Shown here: positions 11,001 to 26,000 of the stretch, one piece after another
How positions within the stretch are numbered: position 1 is the stretch's first letter
Layout of the letters: the number at the start of each line of letters is the position of its first letter
Assembly: GCF_951805225.1 (NCBI RefSeq)
Contig: NZ_OX638201.1
Location: 4,588,001 to 4,652,000, forward strand
Length of the DNA stretch: 64,000 nt
Reading direction: 5' to 3'
Source: an uncultured Flavobacterium sp.
GTDB taxonomy: Bacteria > Bacteroidota > Bacteroidia > Flavobacteriales > Flavobacteriaceae
Program-made: the position numbers and the translations under genes
The notes under the pieces: model-generated
Database searches by the model: none
Told to the model about the DNA's origin: nothing
The model's input: the letters and a program-made list of their open reading frames with translations, nothing else

Positions 11001-14000
11001 GCAGTAAGTACAGCTGAATAAGTTCCTGTAAAGTTTTCTACATTGAATTTAGCTGAACCATTTGCACCACCGTTACAAGAAACATCATTAGTTAATCCTG
11101 CAGAAACAGTAATGTTTATTGCTGGTTTTACAATGTATGATTCTTGGTATGTACATCCGTTTGCATCCGTAACCTGGAATACATAAGGAGCATTATTTGG
11201 AGCCAATCCTGCAAATACATTTGATGGTTGTTTTGTTACAACAATTGGAGATAAGATCTCATATTGTAGTGTACCAATTCCATTTTGAACATTACTAATT
11301 GTAACTGTACTTGTTTGTCTTCCTATTGGCTGACAGAATACTAGTGTTCCTGCAATGTCCATATCTGTTGGAGCATTCAATGCCGGAACATTAACTCCAT
11401 CTGTCAATGTAAATTTACATCCATTAGCATCCTTTACATAAACATCGAATTTAATTCCTGCAAATGTTTCAAAAGTATTATCAGTTGAGTAATTAAGTCC
11501 TCCATCATAGCTGTATTGGTATGGCGTAGTTCCTCCAATTCCTGTTACTGTAACTTCTGCTTTTGTCGGTGCATTGCTAGTAGTACACAACAATTTAGTT
11601 GTGATTGCTGAACTAGCTGATAACGCTGACGGTGTACCAACTGCTGCTGGTATTAAAACTGAGATACATTCTTTTGCATCTTTAACTTCAACATTATGTG
11701 GACCTGCTGCCAATCCTTTGAATACGTTAGAAGTTTGGAAAACTCCTCCGTCGATTCTGTATTGGTAAGGCAAGATTCCGTTTGAAGCCGTTACTGTAAC
11801 CGTTCCGTTACTATCTCCAGAACAAATTACACTTGTTGCTGCTATACTAGCCGTTGGAACTGTTTTAGGTGTTACGATTACAGCATTTGATACTGCAGGA
11901 CATCCCTGAGAATCTGTTACTTTAAATGTATATGTTCCAGCAACTGTTGCAACATAAGGCAATGTTGTGAATGCAGTATATCCATTTCCATCACGATCTA
12001 CTTCGTATAGATTATATGTTCCTGTTCCTCCTGTTGGAGTTAATTTAATAGAAGCGTCTTTAGCACATGTTAAATCCTGATCTAAGTCTGCTTGTAAAAA
12101 CACTTGTGGTTTTACTATAAAACTTACTTGGTTTGATTTACATCCGTTACCGTCAATGATTCCAAATATATAAGTTCCAGCAGCTTTTACTGTATAAGTA
12201 GTACCTGGTATGTCTACACCGTTTAGGGTATATTTTGCAGGAGCTACAGCTACTGTAGATAATGCTGCTAAATCTATTACAACATCTGATCCAATATAAC
12301 ATATTGATGCCGGCATCGCAATTGATGGTGCTGCATCTTTAGTAATTGATACTGCAAATGGTGTTGTAATTACACAACCGTTAGCATCTTTTACATAAAC
12401 TTTCCAGTTGAAAGAAGAACCAGCAGTACTTAAAAATGCTGTGTCTGATGTTGTATATGTACCAGGTCCTGTTGCTGTTGCAAGTACGAATGAATATTCA
12501 TATGGTGCAACTCCGCCAGAAGCTAATACTTGTACTTTCGCTTTATTATCACAATTCTCCGGTACATTGGCAATAACTGACAATGATAATGCCGGGTTTT
12601 GAATAACATTTACTGAAGCAGGAGCTGTACAACCTGTAACTTCATCAGTTACTACGATACTTTGCGTGCTTGCAGCTGTTAATCCTGTAATTGATATTGT
12701 TTTACTTGTTTGTCCTGTAACCGGAGTTCCTGAGTTAAGTACATAACTGTAAGTTCCTGTAAAGTTACCTACTGTAAATAATACTTCTCCGTTTGCACCT
12801 GGATTACAAGTTACATCGCTAACCAATGCTCCTGAAACAGTAATGTTTTCAGCTGGTTTTACAATATAAGAGTCTTTATAAGTACATCCGTTTGCATCTG
12901 TAACCTGGAATACATAAGGATCTGCACTTGGTGCCAATCCTGCAAATACATTTGATATTTGTTGTCCTCTTACAATTGGAGATAAAATCTCATATTGTAA
13001 TGTTCCAACTCCATTTGTTACTGAATTAATTGTAACTGTACTTGTTTGTCTTGCTACTGGCTGACAGAATACTAATGTTCCTGTAATGTTCATAGCTGTT
13101 GGAGCGTTTAATGCCGGAACATTAACTCCATCTGTCAATGTGAATTTACATCCGTTAGCATCCTTTACATAAACATCGAATTTAATTCCTGCAAATGTTT
13201 CAAAAGTATTATCAGATGAGTAATTAAGTCCTCCATCATAACTAAATTGATATGGTGAAGTTCCGCCAATTCCTGTTACTGTAACTTCTGCTTTTGTCGG
13301 TGCATTGCTAGTAGTACACAACAATTTAGTTGTGATTGCTGAACTAGCTGATAATGCTGACGGTGTACCAACTGCTGCTGGTATTAAAACTGAGATACAT
13401 TCTTTTGCATCTTTAACTTCAACATTATGTGGACCTGCTGCCAATCCTTTGAATACATTAGAAGTTTGGAAAACTCCTCCGTCGATTCTGTATTGGTAAG
13501 GCAAGATTCCGTTTGAAGCCGTTACTGTAACCGTTCCGTTACTATCTCCAGAACAAATTACACTTGTTGCTGCTATACTAGCCGTTGGAACTGTTTTAGG
13601 TGTTACTATTACAGCATTTGATACTGCAGGACATCCCTGAGAATCTGTTACTTTAAATGTATATGTTCCAGCAACTGTTGCAACATAAGGCAATGTTGTG
13701 AATGCAGTATATCCATTTCCATCACGATCTACTTCGTATAGATTATATGTTCCTGTTCCTCCTGTAGGAGTTAATTTAATAGAAGCATCTTTAGCACATG
13801 TTAAATCCTGATCTAAGTCTGCTTGTAAAAACACTTGTGGTTTTACTATAAAACTTACTTGGTTTGATTTACATCCGTTACCGTCAATGATACCAAATAT
13901 ATAAGTTCCAGCAGCTTTTACTGTATAAGTAGTACCTGGTATGTCTACACCGTTTAGGGTATATTTTGCAGGAGCTACAGCTACTGTAGATAATGCTGCC

Positions 14001-17000
14001 AAGTCAATTGTAACATCTGATCCAATATAACATATTGATGCCGGCATCGCAATTGATGGTGCTGCATCTTTAGTAATTGATACTGCAAATGGTGTTGTAA
14101 TTACACAACCGTTAGCATCTTTTACATAAACTTTCCAGTTGAAAGAAGAACCAGCAGTACTTAAAAATGCTGTATCTGATGTTGTATATGTACCTGGTCC
14201 AGTTGCTGTTGCAAGTACGAATGAATATTCATAAGGTGCAACTCCGCCAGAAGCTAATACTTGTACTTTCGCTTTATTATCACAATTCTCCGGTACATTG
14301 GCAATAACTGACAATGATAATGCCGGATTTTGAATAACATTTACTGAAGCAGGAGCTGTACAACCTGTAACTTCATCAGTTACTACGATGCTTTGCGTGC
14401 TTGCAGCTGTTAATCCTGTAATTGATATTGTTTTACTTGTTTGTCCTGTAACAGGAGTTCCTGAGTTAAGTACATAACTGTAAGTTCCTGTAAAGTTACC
14501 TACTGTAAATAATACTTCTCCGTTACTACCCGGGTTACAAGTTACATCGCTAACCAATGCTCCCGAAACGGTAATGTTTTCAGCTGGTTTTACAATATAA
14601 GAGTCTTTATAAGTACATCCGTTTGCATCTGTAACCTGGAATACATAAGGATCTGCACTTGGTGCCAATCCTGCAAATACATTTGATATTTGTTGTCCTC
14701 TTACAATTGGAGATAAAATCTCATATTGTAATGTTCCAACTCCATTTGTTACTGAATTAATTGTAACTGTACTTGTTTGTCTTGCTACTGGCTGACAGAA
14801 TACTAATGTACCTGTAATGTTCATAGCTGTTGGAGCATTTAATGCTGGAACATTAACTCCATCTGTCAACGTAAATTTACATCCGTTGGCATCCATTACA
14901 TAAACATCGAATTTAATTCCTGCGTATGTTTCAAAAGTATCATCTTTTGAGTAATTAGCTCCTCCATCATAACTGTATTGGTATGGTGCAGTTCCGCCTG
15001 ATCCAACTACTGTAACTACAGCTTTTGTTGGTGCATTGTCTGTAGTACACAACAATTTAGCTGTTATTGATGAAGTTGCTGATAATGGTGTAGGTGTGTC
15101 AACTGTAGCACCAAGAGTCTTCGTACATAATTTTGCATCTCTAACAGTTACAACATAAGTAGTTGAAGCTGGTAAATTGTCGAATACGTTTGAATCCTGG
15201 AAAGCCCAAGTTGTTGCACCGTTAACTAATTGATATTTATATGGTCCAACTCCAGAAGTTACATTAACTGTAATTTTTCCATTAGAACTTCCTGAACAAG
15301 TTACTGCTATTGGGTCTACAGTAAAGTCAATTACTGGAATTGCATCTAAAGTAAACTTCGTATCAACACTACAAGTTGTTGTATTACCAAGGTCTGTAGC
15401 TCTAAAAATATAATTTCCTGTAACACTTGTATCAAGAACATTACTTGGCATTGTATTCCAACTTCCTCCATTATTCGTAGAGTACTCATATTTATAAGTT
15501 GGTCCATAACCACCTGAAGCTGTCAAAGTAATTTTTGCATCAGGAGTACCTGAACAATCAATATCTTTAGTTAAATCAACATCAAGTTTCAATTGTGGTT
15601 TAACCTCATAATCTACATTAGCTGTACATCCTTTACCATCTTTGATAACCAAATTGTAAATTTTCGCAGCATTGAAGTTAAAGCTAGGAGATGCTTGGAA
15701 AGCACTTCCATCAACACTATATGTTGCACCACCAACAATTGCCGGATCAACAAAACCTGTTATAGTAATTGTAAATTGATTTCCAGCATAACAAATTGGT
15801 GCCGGAAGATTGATTTTTGGATCTTGGTATTTATAAACTGTAACTGGTACATGTTTAATACATCCGTAAGCATCTTTTGTATACACATCGTACACAATTC
15901 CAGCAACACTTCCTGGTCTTGTAAACGTATTTGGAGTTTTCCAATCAGCATCTACATAAGCAGATCCAGAAGTAACTACCTGATAAGTGTATGGTGCTGT
16001 TCCGTCATTTGCCTGAGCAGAAATATTTCCTAAGTTCGTACAGTCTGCTATTGAAGTAGCAGAAGCTGTAAGACCTAATAATCTAGGTGATTGTTTGATG
16101 TTAAAGTCTTTAGAAACTACAGAACAACCTTTGTTTGGTCCTGCAACTTCTTTAACTAATACATAATATGTACCAACAGCTAATGGCCCTAAAGCTACAC
16201 TAGAAGATGTTGCACCTCCAGCAATTGTAGCTGTTCCAGATGCTCCTGCAATTGGTAAATTAGTAAATGATTCGTAGACCTGATAACTTACATCAACTGA
16301 AGTTGCATAATTGTTTTTAACTTCAAAAGTCACATTTCCGTCACCTGCGTTAGTACATGTAATATTATGTGCTACATCATTAACAATAGATAATGTTGAA
16401 TTTGATGGAACTGCCTTATCTGCTTGTTGATAGTAATAACATTTTGTTACTTCATCATAAACTATAAAAGTATAGGTTACTCCAGGAGTAAGTCCGTAAA
16501 AAATTGCTGATTCACTTCCTACCGCAGGAAATTCTCCTATCCATCCATCATTACCGTCTCCTGTAAATACTTGTCCATTTCCTGTATAAATATTGAAATG
16601 GAATGGTCCTTTACCTGTTAATTTAGTTCCAATTGTTACAACTGCTTTACCACCAGCAGGAACTGCAGGAGGTCCAACTACAGCTTCACAATTAACCGTT
16701 GTTAAATCAATATTAATATCAAGATTATCCGGAGGCGAAGCAACTAAAACGTCTTTTTCAATTACTGAACAACCATGTGCATCTACAACTCTAATTGTAT
16801 AGTAACCAAAATCAACTACATTAAAAGTAACCGAAGTTGCTCCAGTATTATTAGGCTCATTTTTATCGTAACCATTAAGACCTGTCACGTAGTATGTATA
16901 AGGCGCTGTTCCACCTACTACACTATCAACGACAACATTTCCTTTAGAAATTCCACCACTAAGGGCATCACAAGTAATTGGATCTGCGTGAGATACAACT

Positions 17001-20000
17001 ACGATTTTATTCGGTTGTTTAATTTCAATATCTTCTGAATAGCTACAACCTTTTGCATCTGTCACTTTAACTACATAAATAGCTGCAGGTAAACCAGATG
17101 TTTGTGTTCCATAATCTTGAAGTGTCGCTTTGTTTGTTACATTAATTACAAACGGCGCAACTCCTTGAGTAGGATCAATATTAACAGTTATAGATCCTGA
17201 ACTGTCTCCATAACAACTAAGCACTGCTGGAAGTGGTGCTGTGAAATGAGGAGGCGTTGGTGTTGTAATTTGAACCGGTACTGCGATAGTCGCTGTACAG
17301 TTACTTACATTGTCTTTAACTGTAAAGATATAATCTGCCGGATCACTTGTCGTGAAAACATTTCCAGCAAAAGTTCCTACTGCACCAGCTGGTGTACTTG
17401 TATAGCTGTAAGTAAACGAACCGCTTCCGCCACCTGTTGTCAAGGTAACTTTGGCTGCTTCTGAACCTACTGTACAAGTAATGTCTTTATCTACTATTGG
17501 AGTTATTGTTAATTTATCATAAACAGTAACTGGCGTAGTAGTTTTCGCAATACATCCATTTGCATCTTTAACCCAAACATTATAAGTTCCTGCAGTAGTT
17601 ACTGTGAACGTATTTGGAGTGTCAAATGAAGTACCGTTTATACTATAAGTGAAAGGTGCTTTACCAACAGCTGTAGCTGTGATAGTATAAGTACCTACAC
17701 CTAAACATTGATTAGTAGCCGTAGCTGTAACTGTTGGTACAGCATCTGTAGCAAGCTTAACATCGAATTTTACTTCACATCCGTTAGCATCTACAACATA
17801 AGCATCCCAATCAACAATAGCTGGGTCTAAATTAGCCTCATTTGATGACGTTAATGTTCCTTTTGGTGCTCCATCATGTACAAATGCATATTTGTAAGCA
17901 AGTGTTCCACCTGCAGCAGTTATGGTAACTTTTGAAGTACCAACTTTACAATTGGCATTTACTTGTGCAAGAGTTGCTGTTAAAGGATTTAAAGGCTCAT
18001 CAATAATAATTGTTGCCGTGTTTTTACAACCAGTTGCATTTGAAGTAACTTCTACTGTGTAAGTTCCCACTGCAACATCTTTCAATAATAAAACATTAGC
18101 ATCTGTAGCTGATTTAGTAAGCGTACCAGATCCTAAAGTTCCTGCTGTTAAAGCGAAAGTATAATCTCCAACAATAGCAACGTTTGAAATTGTAAACGTT
18201 CCATTTCCTGTTGATCCTCCTTTACATTTAACATCATTGTTCTTACTACTTGAAATTGCAATTTTCACTGCAGGGTTTATCGTAATAACTTTTGTATCAA
18301 AACATCCGTTAGCATCTGTAACCTTGAAAGTATAACTTCCTGAAGCTAATCCATTGAATACATTAGATGATTGTTGTGCGATTATTGCCTGAGATGGCGC
18401 AATCGTTTCGTATTTAAGTGCAGCTACTCCTGTACCTGCTAAAAGATCAACTGTAACATTACTTGTTGTTGCTCCTGGCAAACAAGTAATTGTTGATGGC
18501 GTAATTTTATCAATTACTGGTGAGTTCAGTTTCAATAATGTAACTGATCCTGTAGTAATACATCCATTTTTATCTTTTACAGCATAATCAACTTTTTGAT
18601 TTGTTCCGTTATCGTCTACCAATAATGTATTGTTTCCAGAATATCCACCTCCATTAAAACTATATTGGAATGGTGAAGTACCACCTGCCGGAGCGTCGAT
18701 TACAACTTTTCCTTGAACCTTTGTATTAGTTGTGCTACACGCAAATGGTGTAACTGTTGAAGAAATTACTAAAGGATTTGGCTCAGTAATCTTAACCGGA
18801 ACACTTCCAACACAACCTTTACTATCTTTTACATAGAAAGTATAATCTCCTAAGCCTAATCCTGTAAAGGTAGCGCTTGGACCAAATCCTGTTGTAGCAT
18901 TGTTGCTATAAGAATATCCACCTGAACCTCCAGTACCTTTTATAGTAACTGATCCGTCAAGTTTTCCATTACAGCTTACATTGCTTTGTGTAACAATTGA
19001 AGCTACTGGATTTGTAATAGTTTGTATAATTTCTGTTATAACAACCGTACATAAATTAGCGTCAGTTACTCTAATTTTAAATGTTCCTGCAACTGCTGTT
19101 GAATAAACATTTGATGCCATTGCAGAATAACTAGTTCCGTTATTTGTCGAAACTTCATATTTATATGGTGCTAATCCTCCTGTAGGAGTAACTGTAATTG
19201 TAGCATCTTTACTAGTCGGTGTTGTTGTAGAACAATCAAGTTCTTTTATAACTGTAGTAGCTTTTAATTGGTCATAAACCGTAACTGCTGGTGCAGAAGC
19301 CGGACATTGATTTCCGTCTTTTATCCAAACAGTATAAGTTCCAGGTCCTACAGTGAAAACATTGTTTGTAGAGAATGCTCCATTTACTCCGTTGATTCCG
19401 TAAGTCAATGTTCCTGTTCCTAGTGTAGTAGCTGTAGCCGTAATAGTGAAGCTATTTCCAGATCCTGTACATTGGTTATCAACTTTTGCTGTAACTGTTG
19501 GTGTTAGATCTGTTTTAATTTTTACCGGATACTTAGCTGTACATCCATTAGCATCCATTACAAATACAACCCAATCAATATCAAGTCCAGTATTAGTATC
19601 TACTGTTAATGTTGCACTTCCTGTATAATCTGTTGTTGCTGGATCTGCAGCACTTTGTTTAACAACTGCATATTTATAAGCTGTAGTTCCACCAACCGGA
19701 CTTGCCGTAATTGTTGATGTGAATTTACTACATGTAATATTTGAAGCAGTTGCTGTAAGACTTAATCCCAGAACTGGCTCATCAATAATAATTGTTGCAG
19801 TGTTTTTACATCCTGTTGAATTTGAAGTAACTTCTACTGTGTAAGTTCCTTTTGCAACATTTTTCAATTCTAAAATATTAGCATCAGTAGCTGATTTTGC
19901 AAGCGTACCAGATCCTAATGTTCCTGCTGTTAAAACGAAAGTATAATCTCCTGCAGTAGCAACGTTTGAAATTGTAAACGTTCCATTTCCAGTTGATTCT

Positions 20001-23000
20001 CCTTTACATTTAACGTCATTGTTTTTGTTTCCTGAAATTGCAATTTTTACTGCTGCGTTTATCGTAATAACTTTTGTATCAAAACATCCGTTAGCATCAG
20101 TAACCTTGAAAGTATAACTTCCTGCTGCTAATCCATTAAATACATTAGAAGTTTGTTGTGCGATTATTGCCTGTGATGGCGCAATCGTTTCGTATTTAAG
20201 TGGAGCTACTCCTGTACCTGCCAAAAGAGCAACCGTAACATTACTTGTTGTTGCATTACAAGTAATTGTTGATGGTGTAATTTTGTCAATTACCGGTGAG
20301 TTCAGTTTCAATAATGTAACTGATCCCGTAGTAATACATCCATTTTTATCTTTTACAGCATAATCAACTTTTTGATTTGTTCCGTTATCGTCTACCAATA
20401 ATGTATTGTTTCCAGAATATCCACCACCGTTAAAACTATATTGGTATGGTGAAGTTCCTGTTGCTGGAAGGTTGATTACAACTTTTCCTTGAACTTTTGT
20501 ATTAGTTGTGCTACACGCAAATGGTGTAACTGTTGAAGAAATTACTAAAACGCTTGGTTCTGTAATCTTAACCGGAACACTTCCAATACATCCTTTACTG
20601 TCTTTTACATAGAAAGTATAATCGCCAGCGCCTAAACCTGCAAAGGTAGCGCTTGGTCCAAATACACCTGTAGCACTGTTGCTATAAGAATATCCACCTG
20701 AACCTCCAGTACCTTTAATAGTAACTGATCCGTCAAGTTTTCCATTACAGCTTACATTACTTTGTGTAACAATTGAAGCTACTGGATTTGTAATCGTTTG
20801 TATAATTTCTGTTATAACAACCGTACATAAATTAGCATCTGTTACTCTAATTTTAAATGTTCCTGCAACTGCTGTTGAATAAACATTAGATGCCATTGCA
20901 GAATAGCTAGTTCCGTTATTTGTCGAAACTTCATATTTATATGGTGCTAATCCTCCTGTAGGAGTAACTGTAATTGTAGCATTTGCGCTAGTAGGAGTTG
21001 TTGTAGAACAATCAAGTTCTTTTATAACTGTAGTAGCTTTTAATTGGTCATAAACCGTAACTGCTGGTGCAGAAGCCGGACATTGATTTCCGTCTTTTAT
21101 CCAAACAGTATAAGTTCCAGGCCCTACATTGAAAACATTGTTTGTAGAGAATGCTCCATTTACTCCGTTGATTCCATAAGTCAATGTTCCTGTTCCTGGT
21201 GTAGTAGCTGTAGCCGTGATAGTGAAGCTGTTTCCAGATCCTGCACATTGGTTGTCTACTTTTGCTGTAACTGTTGGTGTTGGATCTTTAGCGATTTTAA
21301 CCGGATATTTAGCAGTACATCCGTTAGCATCCATTACAAATACAACCCAGTCCAAATCAACTCCATTATTAGTATCCACTGATAATGTTGCACTTCCTGT
21401 ATATACTCCAGATAATGGATCTGCAGCGCTTTGTTTAACTACTGCATATTTATAAGCTGTAGTTCCACCAACCGGACTTGCCGTAATTGTTGATGTAAAA
21501 TTAGTACATGTGATATTTGATGCAGTTGCTGTAAGACTTAATCCCAGAACTGGCTCATCAATAATAATTGTTGCAGTGTTTTTACATCCTGTTGAATTTG
21601 AAGTAACTTCTACTGTGTAAGTTCCTTTTGCAACATTTTTCAATTCTAAAATATTAGCATCAGTAGCTGATTTTGCAAGCGTACCAGATCCTAATGTTCC
21701 TGCTGTTAAAACGAAAGTATAATCTCCGGCTGTAGCAACGTTTGAAATTGTAAACGTTCCATTTCCTGTTGATTCTCCTTTACATTTAACGTCATTGTTT
21801 TTGTTTCCAGAAATCGCAATTTTTACTGCTGCGTTTATCGTAATAACTTTTGTATCAAAACATCCGTTAGCATCAGTAACCTTGAAAGTATAACTTCCTG
21901 CAGCTAATCCATTAAATACATTAGAAGTTTGTTGTGCGATTATTGCCTGTGATGGCGCAATAGTTTCATATTTAAGCGGAGCTACTCCTGTACCTCCCAA
22001 AAGAGCAACCGTTACGTTACTTGTTGTTGCATTACAAGTAATTGTTGATGGTGTAATTTTGTCAATTACTGGTGGGTTCAGTTTCAATAATGTAACTGAT
22101 CCTGTAGTAATACATCCATTAGCATCTTTTACAGCATAATCAATTTTTTGATCCGTTCCGTTATCATCTACCAATAATGTACTTGTTCCTGAATATCCAC
22201 CTCCATTAAAACTATATTGGAATGGTGAAGTACCACCTGCAGGAGCGTTGATTACAACTTTTCCTTGAACTTTTGTATTAGTTGTGCTACACGCAAATGG
22301 TGTAACTGTTGAAGAAATCACTAAAGGATTTGGCTCTGTAATCTTAACCGGAACACTTCCAACACAACCTTTACTGTCTTTTACATAAAAAGTATAATCT
22401 CCTAAGCCTAATCCTGTAAAGGTAGCGCTTGCTCCAAATCCTGTTGTAGCATTGTTACTATAAGAATATCCACCTGAACCTCCAGTACCTTTAATGGTAA
22501 CTGATCCGTCAAGTTTTCCATTACAACTTACATTGCTTTGTGTAACAATTGAAGCTACAGGGTTTGAAATTGATTGTATAATTTCTGTAACTACAACCGT
22601 ACATAAATTAGCATCGGTTACTCTAATTTTAAATGTTCCTGCAACTGCTGTTGAATAAACATTAGATGCCATTGCAGAATAGCTAGTTCCGTTATTTGTC
22701 GAAACTTCATATTTATATGGTGCTAATCCTCCTGAAGGATTAACTGTAATTGTAGCATTTTTACTAGTAGGTGTTGTTGTAGAACAATCCAATTCTTTTA
22801 CAACTGTACCAGCTGTTAATTGATCATAAACTGTAACTGCTGGTGCAGAAGCCGGACATAAATTACCGTCTTTTACCCAAACTGTATAAGTTCCTGCTCC
22901 TACAGTGAAAACATTATTTGTAGTGAACGTTCCATTTACTCCGTTGATTCCGTAAGTCAATGTTCCTGTTCCTGGTGTAGCTGTAGCCGTTATAGTGAAG

Positions 23001-26000
23001 GTGTTTCCAGATCCTGTACATTGGTTGTCTACTTTTGCTGTAACTGTTGGTGTAGCATCTTTAGCGATTTTTACCGGATATTTAGCAGTACATCCGTTAG
23101 CATCCATCACAAAAACAACCCAATCCAAATCAAGTCCAGTATTAGTATTTACTGTTAATGTTGCACTACCTGTATTATATGCTCCAGATAAAGGATCTGC
23201 TGCACCTTGTTTAACTACAGCATACTTATAAGCTGTTGTTCCACCAACCGGACTTGCCGTAATCGTTGATGTAAACTTAGTACATGTAATATTCGACGCA
23301 GTTGCTGTAAGACTTAATCCTAAAGCTGGCTGCGTTAATTTCACAACATAAATTGCCTGACATTTAGTTAATTTATCTGTTACTGTAATAGTATAATCAT
23401 CAGCAACCAAAGAAGAAGTAACTGCAATAGTTGTAGTTGTTGCCGGTACGCCATTTGCTTGTTGAATGGTTGCACCTGCAGTATTTGTAATTACATAATC
23501 GTATCCGCTAGCTTTAACACCACTAACTGTAAATTGAATATTTCCTTTATCAGCATTACATTTAATTGTAGTTGTAACTGATCCTCCAGCTGTTATGTCT
23601 GAAGTTCCCGATACAACGTAAGATATTGTTTTTGTACATTTTGTTTTACTATCTGACGCTTCAAAAGTATAACTTCCAGGAGTTAATGGTTGGAAGTCTC
23701 CAGTTGTATTGCTTGCTGTATTGTATCCAGCCGGACCTGAAATAATTCTATAAGAAACATTAGTCAAAGCTCCTGTTTTTACAGCTGTAATTATTACATG
23801 ACCTCCTTGTGGAGTTGTAGAACAATCGTATCCTTTATCATCAAGATTAATACCTGTTATTGGTTCAAAAGTACCAACAGTAACGCTTAATGGTCCAAAT
23901 TGACAACCATTAGTATCTATTATATATCCTTTTACAACTCCAGAAACTGTAGTTGAATAAGTGTTGTCATCACCATAGTTTGAAGGTCCTGTAAAACTAT
24001 ATTTATATGGTGCTGTACCTCCACCGGCAGTTATTGTAACTACTGCAGGAACAGTTGCTGTTGCACCACATTGAATATCTGTAGTTTTAATAGTTCCTGT
24101 AACTGCTGTTGGCTCTGTTAAAGTAATAGATCCTTGGTCAGAGATACATCCTTTATCATCTTTTACTTGATATTTATAAGCAATTCCAGCTTTTAAGCCA
24201 GTATATTTTATAGTTGATGTAAATCCACTTCCATTAAAACTGTATGAATAACCACTACCTGAACCACCTGAAGCTGAAACTGTAACTTCACCGTTTGCCC
24301 CACCAAAACAAGTAACTTGTGTAGGTGTAGCATTAGCAACTGGTTTACCAATAGTAAGAACCGCTGCAGATGTTACAACTTTACATGCTTTTGGTGTATT
24401 AGAGTCAGTGATTTCAAAATAATAATTTCCTGCTCCGGGAGCTGGATAATTAAATGTGCTTCCTGTAACGTTAACACTTGCAGAATATGTTCCTGTTGTT
24501 TCAAGTTTAACTTTATAAGTAAAAGGAGCTTTACCACCTTTAATATCAACTTTAATAGTTGCACCTGTAGAAATACAATCTAATGTTTTTGTAACATTTG
24601 CTACTGCAGTTAATTCATCATTAATTACAATACCACTTATTGTAAATGTACAATTGTTTCCATCTCTAACTACGACACTGTGTGTTCCAACACCAACGTT
24701 TGTAAAAGTATTATTGGTATCAAAATCACCACCGTCTAAACTGTAATTTAATATTCCTGTACCACTAGCTTTAACAACTAAAGTAGCTTTATTAGTACTA
24801 TCATAACATAAATTTGATGTAATATCTAAACTTGCAGTTGGTGGAGTTGGTGTATTTACAACTACTGCTGTAGAAACTCCCGAAGTACAACCTTTTGAAT
24901 CACGAGCTATAACTTTATAAGTTCCTGTACCTATTCCTGTAAAAATTGCTGAGTGATCGAATCCATTTCCTGGTACATCTGTTACTCCGTCTGCTAATTT
25001 TAATGCATAAGTATAAGGTCCAACACCACCATTAGCTTCAGCGGTAATTGTCGCTCCTGAAGTACAAGTTGGTAATGTTGAAACTGTTGCAGTTACTGTA
25101 ACCGGAGCATTCTGTCCAATTGTTTTAGTAAATGATTTAGAACAAGTTCCTGTTGCATCACTCCTAACGATAACTGTATAAGATTTTGCCGTTAACTTAT
25201 CTATTATTACCGGTGAAGTTGTAGATGAACTCCATTTAGCTCCTCCGTCTATTGAATAATAAAAACTACCATTAAAGTTTTGAGCCGTAATTGTTATTGT
25301 ACCAGTTTTTCCTCCAGTACAATCTATATTTCCAATTACAGGTTCAAGAACAGTAAATGCTTTTGAATCTTCTACTTTTAAATCTAATACTTTAGCATTT
25401 AAACATGATTTTGGTAATTGACGAACCCAAATATCATCAATAACGATGTCGTTACCTCCATATTGTACGCTTCCTGATCTTATAACAAATGTTAAATCTG
25501 TATTATTTCCAGGATTCAAAGAAATTGTAGGTGGAGTAACCCATTTCTCTCTGTTTGCATCATTAACTGGACCAGCTATAGTACCACCAAGATAAGATGA
25601 TACAACTTTTCCTGAAGGATCAACCAACTGAAATAAAACAGAAGGTGAATCTCCATTTTGACCTTTTCTTAATAAATTAGCTACAGCTATATCTACTTGA
25701 ATTGGCTGATTTGGTATTACATCATGTATAGGTTTACTATATAAAACACCATTTGGTCCAGCCGCACTACCAATATTTACTAATAAAAATCTTCCGTTAG
25801 GATCTCCGGTATTAGCTAAATTATTAGGGTTTGTCGTGTGATCTTTAAAGTGGAACCAAGCTCCAGAATTATTGTTGCTAGGGTCATCACCTCTCCAGAA
25901 GAAACTTGCTACAGAATAAGCATTATCTTCTACAGATCTACTTGGTGTTCCGTCAGGGAATTTACATTGATATGGTGCATTAACTCTCTGATCATTGAAA

